Assembly (NCBI RefSeq): GCF_003955715.1
Contig: NZ_CP034463.1
Coordinates: 1,984,001 to 2,048,000, forward strand
Direction: 5' to 3'
Source of the DNA: Streptomyces aquilus
GTDB lineage: Bacteria; Actinomycetota; Actinomycetes; Streptomycetales; Streptomycetaceae
Length of the DNA stretch: 64,000 nucleotides
Under the pieces are notes generated by a model. That model saw only the letters and a list, made by a program, of their open reading frames with translations, was not told the DNA's origin and ran no database searches. Both the position numbers and the translations under genes were made by a program. Shown in pieces: positions 61,323-64,000 of this stretch (positions within the stretch are counted from its first letter, which is position 1; each line of letters begins with the position of its first letter).

Positions 61323-63818
61323 TTAGCGACCGGCGCTGTCCACGACCGCCGCCCACTCGTCCAGCAACGCCTGGGCAGAGGCGTCGTCGGGCCCTTCCGC
61401 CCACAGATGGGTGACCGCCTCGGCGGGATCGGGCAGCACCATGACCCACCGCCCGTCGGTCTCCACGACCCGCACTCCATCGGTCGTGTCGACAAAGCGA
61501 TCCCCGGCCGCCTCCACGACCCGGCGCATCACGAGCCCCTTGACCGCCCAGGGAGTCGCCAGATCCCGCTTGAGCACATGCGCCCGCGGAATCCGCGCGT
61601 CGATCTGGCTGAGCGTGAGCTGCGTCCGCGCGACAAGCCCGATCAGCCGTACGAAGGCCGCCGTACCGTCGAAGACGCTGCTGAACTCGGGCACGATGAA
61701 CCCGCCCTTGCCGTCACCACCGAAGATGGTCGAGTCATCACGCCCGACCCGCGTCAGGTCGTCGGGTGACGTGGTCGTCCACTCCACCTGCGTCCCGTGG
61801 TACGCCGCCACCTGCTCGGCGATCCGCGTGGTGGTCACCGGCAGCGCCACCCGCCCACTGCGCCGCTCCGCGGCCACCAGATCGAGCATGACGAGCAACG
61901 CCCGGTCGTCCTCGATGATCCGACCCTTCTCGTCGACCAGCGACAAGCGCTCGCCGACCGGGTCGAACCGCACCCCGAAGGCGGCCCGCGACGACGCCAC
62001 GATCTCCCCGAGCCGCACCAGCCCCGACCGCCGCACGTCGGCGGTCTCCGTGGGCCGTGACTCGTCGAGCCCCGGGTTGACGGTCAACGAGTCCACCCCG
62101 AGCTTCCCGAGCAGACTGGGCAGCACAAGCCCGGCACTGCCGTTCGAGGCATCGACGACGACCTTCAGCCCGGACTCGGCAATCCCCGTGGTGTCGACGT
62201 TCCGCAGCAACGACCCGGTGTACGAGTCGAACACGCTCGCGGGGAAGTGCAGGTCCCCGATCTCACCGGGGAACGCACGCCGGTACTCCTGCCGCGCGAA
62301 CACCCGGTCCAGCTTCCGCTGACTGCCCTGCGACAGGTCGGCTCCACGCCCGTCGAAGAACATGATGTCGACGGAATCCGGCACCCCGGGTGTCGTACGA
62401 ATCATGATCCCGCCCGCACTGCCCCGCGCGGTCTGCTGCCGGGCAACCGGCAGCGGTACGTTCTCCAGATCTCTTACGTCGATGGCGCTGGCCTGCAACG
62501 CGGAGATGACCGCCCTCTTCAGCGCGCGCGCACCACGCGAGTGGTCGCGGGCCGTGGTGACCGTCGACCCCTTCTTCAACGTCGTCGCGTAAGCGCCGGC
62601 GAGACGCACGGCCAGCTCGGGAGTGATCTCCACGTTCAGAATTCCCGAGACCCCACGGGCACCGAAGAGATGCGCCTGCCCTCGGGACTCCCAGATCACC
62701 GAAGTGTTGACGAAGGCGCCGGCCTCGATGGTCTTGAACGGATAGACCCGCACATTGCCCTGCACGATCGATTCTTCACCGATCAGGCACTCGTCGCCGA
62801 TGACCGCGCCGTCCTCGATCCGGGCCGCACGCATGATGTCGGTGTTCTTCCCGACGACACAGCCCCGCAGATTGCTGTGCTGCCCGACATAGACGTTGTC
62901 GTGCACAACGGCCTTGTGCAGGAACGCCCCGCTCTTCACGACGACGTTGGACCCCACGACGGTGTGCTCACGGATCTCGACGCCGGCCTCGACCTTGGCG
63001 TAGTCCCCGATGTAGAGAGGGCCCCGCAGTACGGCGTCCGGATGCACTTCCGCACCCTCGGCGACCCACACCCCGGGCGAGAGCTCGAAGCCGTCGATCT
63101 CGACGTCGACCTTGCCCTCCAGGACATCGGCCTGGGCCTTCACATAGCTCTCGTGGGTACCGACGTCCTCCCAGTAGCCCTCGGCCACAAAGCCGTAGAT
63201 CGGCTTGCCTTCCTTCATGAGCTGAGGGAAGACGTCACCGGACCAGTCGACGGGTACGTCGGCCTCGACATAGTCGAAGACCTCGGGCTCCATCACATAG
63301 ATGCCGGTGTTCACCGTGTCGGAGAAGACCTGCCCCCAGGTCGGCTTCTCCAGGAAGCGCTCGACCTTTCCTTCTTCGTCGACGATGGTGATACCGAATT
63401 CCAGCGGATTGGGGACGCGCGTCAGACAGACGGTGACCAGCGCGCCCTTCTCCTTGTGGAAATTGATCAGCTCGGTGAGGTCGAAGTCCGTCAGGGCATC
63501 GCCGGAGATGACGAGGAAGGCATCGTCCTTCAACGCCTCCTCGGCGTTCTTGACGCTTCCGGCGGTACCGAGTGGCTTCTCCTCATTGGCATAGGAGAGC
63601 TCCATTCCGAGCTCTTCGCCGTCACCGAAGTAGTTCTTGACCAAGGAGGCCAGGAACTGGACAGTAACGACGGTCTCGTTGAGCCCATGCCTTTTGAGCA
63701 GCCTCAGAACGTGCTCCATGATCGGGCGGTTGGCCACGGGTAGGAGCGGCTTGGGCATGCTCGAGGTCATGGGGCGAAGGCGCGTGCCTTCGCCTCCGGC
63801 CATCACGACGGCCTTCAT
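61323..63818 (-). CDS. Mannose-1-phosphate guanylyltransferase fused to a degenerate phosphomannomutase-like domain
   Basis: The 831-residue protein has a nucleotidyltransferase domain (GGEGTRLRPMTSSMPKPLLPV, FLEKPTW, residues 1-235). Left-handed beta-helix hexapeptides follow (residues about 245-390). A phosphohexomutase-like C-terminal part runs from about 400 to 831. In that part the three mutase motifs are lost: TASHNP reads GIMIRTTPGVPDS, the metal loop DGDGDR reads FDPVGERL, and the sugar-site GEXSGH reads DGKGGFIVP. It should therefore make GDP-mannose but not act as a mutase. In S. coelicolor SCO1388 (from memory) is such a protein. GGAGGAGG precedes the ATG. Confidence 0.9.
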   Translation of the reverse strand: MKAVVMAGGEGTRLRPMTSSMPKPLLPVANRPIMEHVLRLLKRHGLNETVVTVQFLASLVKNYFGDGEELGMELSYANEEKPLGTAGSVKNAEEALKDDAFLVISGDALTDFDLTELINFHKEKGALVTVCLTRVPNPLEFGITIVDEEGKVERFLEKPTWGQVFSDTVNTGIYVMEPEVFDYVEADVPVDWSGDVFPQLMKEGKPIYGFVAEGYWEDVGTHESYVKAQADVLEGKVDVEIDGFELSPGVWVAEGAEVHPDAVLRGPLYIGDYAKVEAGVEIREHTVVGSNVVVKSGAFLHKAVVHDNVYVGQHSNLRGCVVGKNTDIMRAARIEDGAVIGDECLIGEESIVQGNVRVYPFKTIEAGAFVNTSVIWESRGQAHLFGARGVSGILNVEITPELAVRLAGAYATTLKKGSTVTTARDHSRGARALKRAVISALQASAIDVRDLENVPLPVARQQTARGSAGGIMIRTTPGVPDSVDIMFFDGRGADLSQGSQRKLDRVFARQEYRRAFPGEIGDLHFPASVFDSYTGSLLRNVDTTGIAESGLKVVVDASNGSAGLVLPSLLGKLGVDSLTVNPGLDESRPTETADVRRSGLVRLGEIVASSRAAFGVRFDPVGERLSLVDEKGRIIEDDRALLVMLDLVAAERRSGRVALPVTTTRIAEQVAAYHGTQVEWTTTSPDDLTRVGRDDSTIFGGDGKGGFIVPEFSSVFDGTAAFVRLIGLVARTQLTLSQIDARIPRAHVLKRDLATPWAVKGLVMRRVVEAAGDRFVDTTDGVRVVETDGRWVMVLPDPAEAVTHLWAEGPDDASAQALLDEWAAVVDSAGR

Positions 63819-63933
63819 GTCGGAAGCGTCCTCCTCCAAGAGACGACGGTCTAGCCGACTTCACCCGTCCAGATTGTCCCGCACTTTTCCAGCACGGGCC
63901 ATCGCACCACTAAGACTGCGCCAATCGGCGAGT

Positions 63934-64000
63934 TCAATCGGCCATGGCGTCCGCACGAACCAAGCGGCGGACTTGTACCACGTAGAGGACTCCTGCCCAC
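63934..64000 (-). CDS. C-terminal fragment of a CDP-alcohol phosphatidyltransferase (cardiolipin synthase-like)
   Basis: The window ends inside a leftward gene whose last 21 residues are WAGVLYVVQVRRLVRADAMA, then Asp and TGA at 63934-63936. The ending matches the final membrane segment of the CDP-alcohol phosphotransferase family. In the conserved block this position is pgsA2 (Mycobacterium) or the SCO1389 cardiolipin synthase (from memory). Only the tail is visible, so the identity is inferred from location and this hydrophobic run. Confidence 0.55.
   Translation of the reverse strand, partial: WAGVLYVVQVRRLVRADAMAD

Overview
The window reads as a chromosomal segment of a Streptomyces species. 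GC content is very high, almost every real gene has a G or C at nearly all third codon positions, GTG starts are frequent, and secreted proteins carry Tat or lipobox signals typical of the genus. From memory (not checked here) the order of lnt, ung, the paired fabG genes, gcvP, dinB and the mannose-1-phosphate guanylyltransferase resembles the S. coelicolor SCO133x-SCO1389 stretch. No rRNA, tRNA, CRISPR array, transposase or prophage gene was seen.

Layout. 1-8800: small accessory genes (a chloramphenicol-phosphotransferase-like kinase, a TPR-like protein, an FAD monooxygenase, an NTF2-fold protein, an apolipoprotein N-acyltransferase, a Gfo/Idh oxidoreductase, a lipoprotein, ung). 8850-16200: a peptide-type ABC binding lipoprotein, a two-gene fabG operon, a HipA-like kinase coupled to a DUF3037 protein, a Rieske protein, an isochorismatase-like hydrolase, a flavin/F420 oxidoreductase and a LysR regulator. 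16250-24700: three EamA exporters, a MocR regulator divergent from a pyridoxamine-phosphate-oxidase-like gene and a PaiB-like gene, then a Clp-N protein, an SRPBCC protein and a PadR regulator. One EamA gene is preceded by what looks like a complete leader-peptide attenuator. 24760-33800: a relic methyltransferase, a cyclase plus thiamine-diphosphate enzyme operon, PhzF, a CPBP membrane protease, a binding-protein/VWA protein and a GCS2-type ligase.

34000-41700 is a xylan or xylo-oligosaccharide locus: LacI regulator, GH10 xylanase, two ABC permeases, a Tat-type binding lipoprotein and a GH43 enzyme, with matching operator-like sites under both operon promoters. 41776-47195 is a kdp potassium-ATPase operon with kdpE but no kdpD, divergent from an APC permease. 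Two molybdopterin-binding-fold proteins follow.

50700-64000 is the actinobacterial block that in Mycobacterium runs from pgsA2 to gcvB. Read leftward it holds a CDP-alcohol phosphatidyltransferase (edge), a mannose-1-phosphate guanylyltransferase fusion, DUF881, small basic protein, DUF881, a GarA-like FHA protein, an FtsR-like MerR protein, a DUF151 nuclease-like protein, a second MerR protein, dinB, a PRC-barrel protein and gcvP under a tandem glycine riboswitch.

Promoters of the TTGACN-N17/18-TANNNT kind can be read in front of many genes, and several place the -10 box exactly seven (once six) bases before the start codon, which suggests leaderless transcripts.
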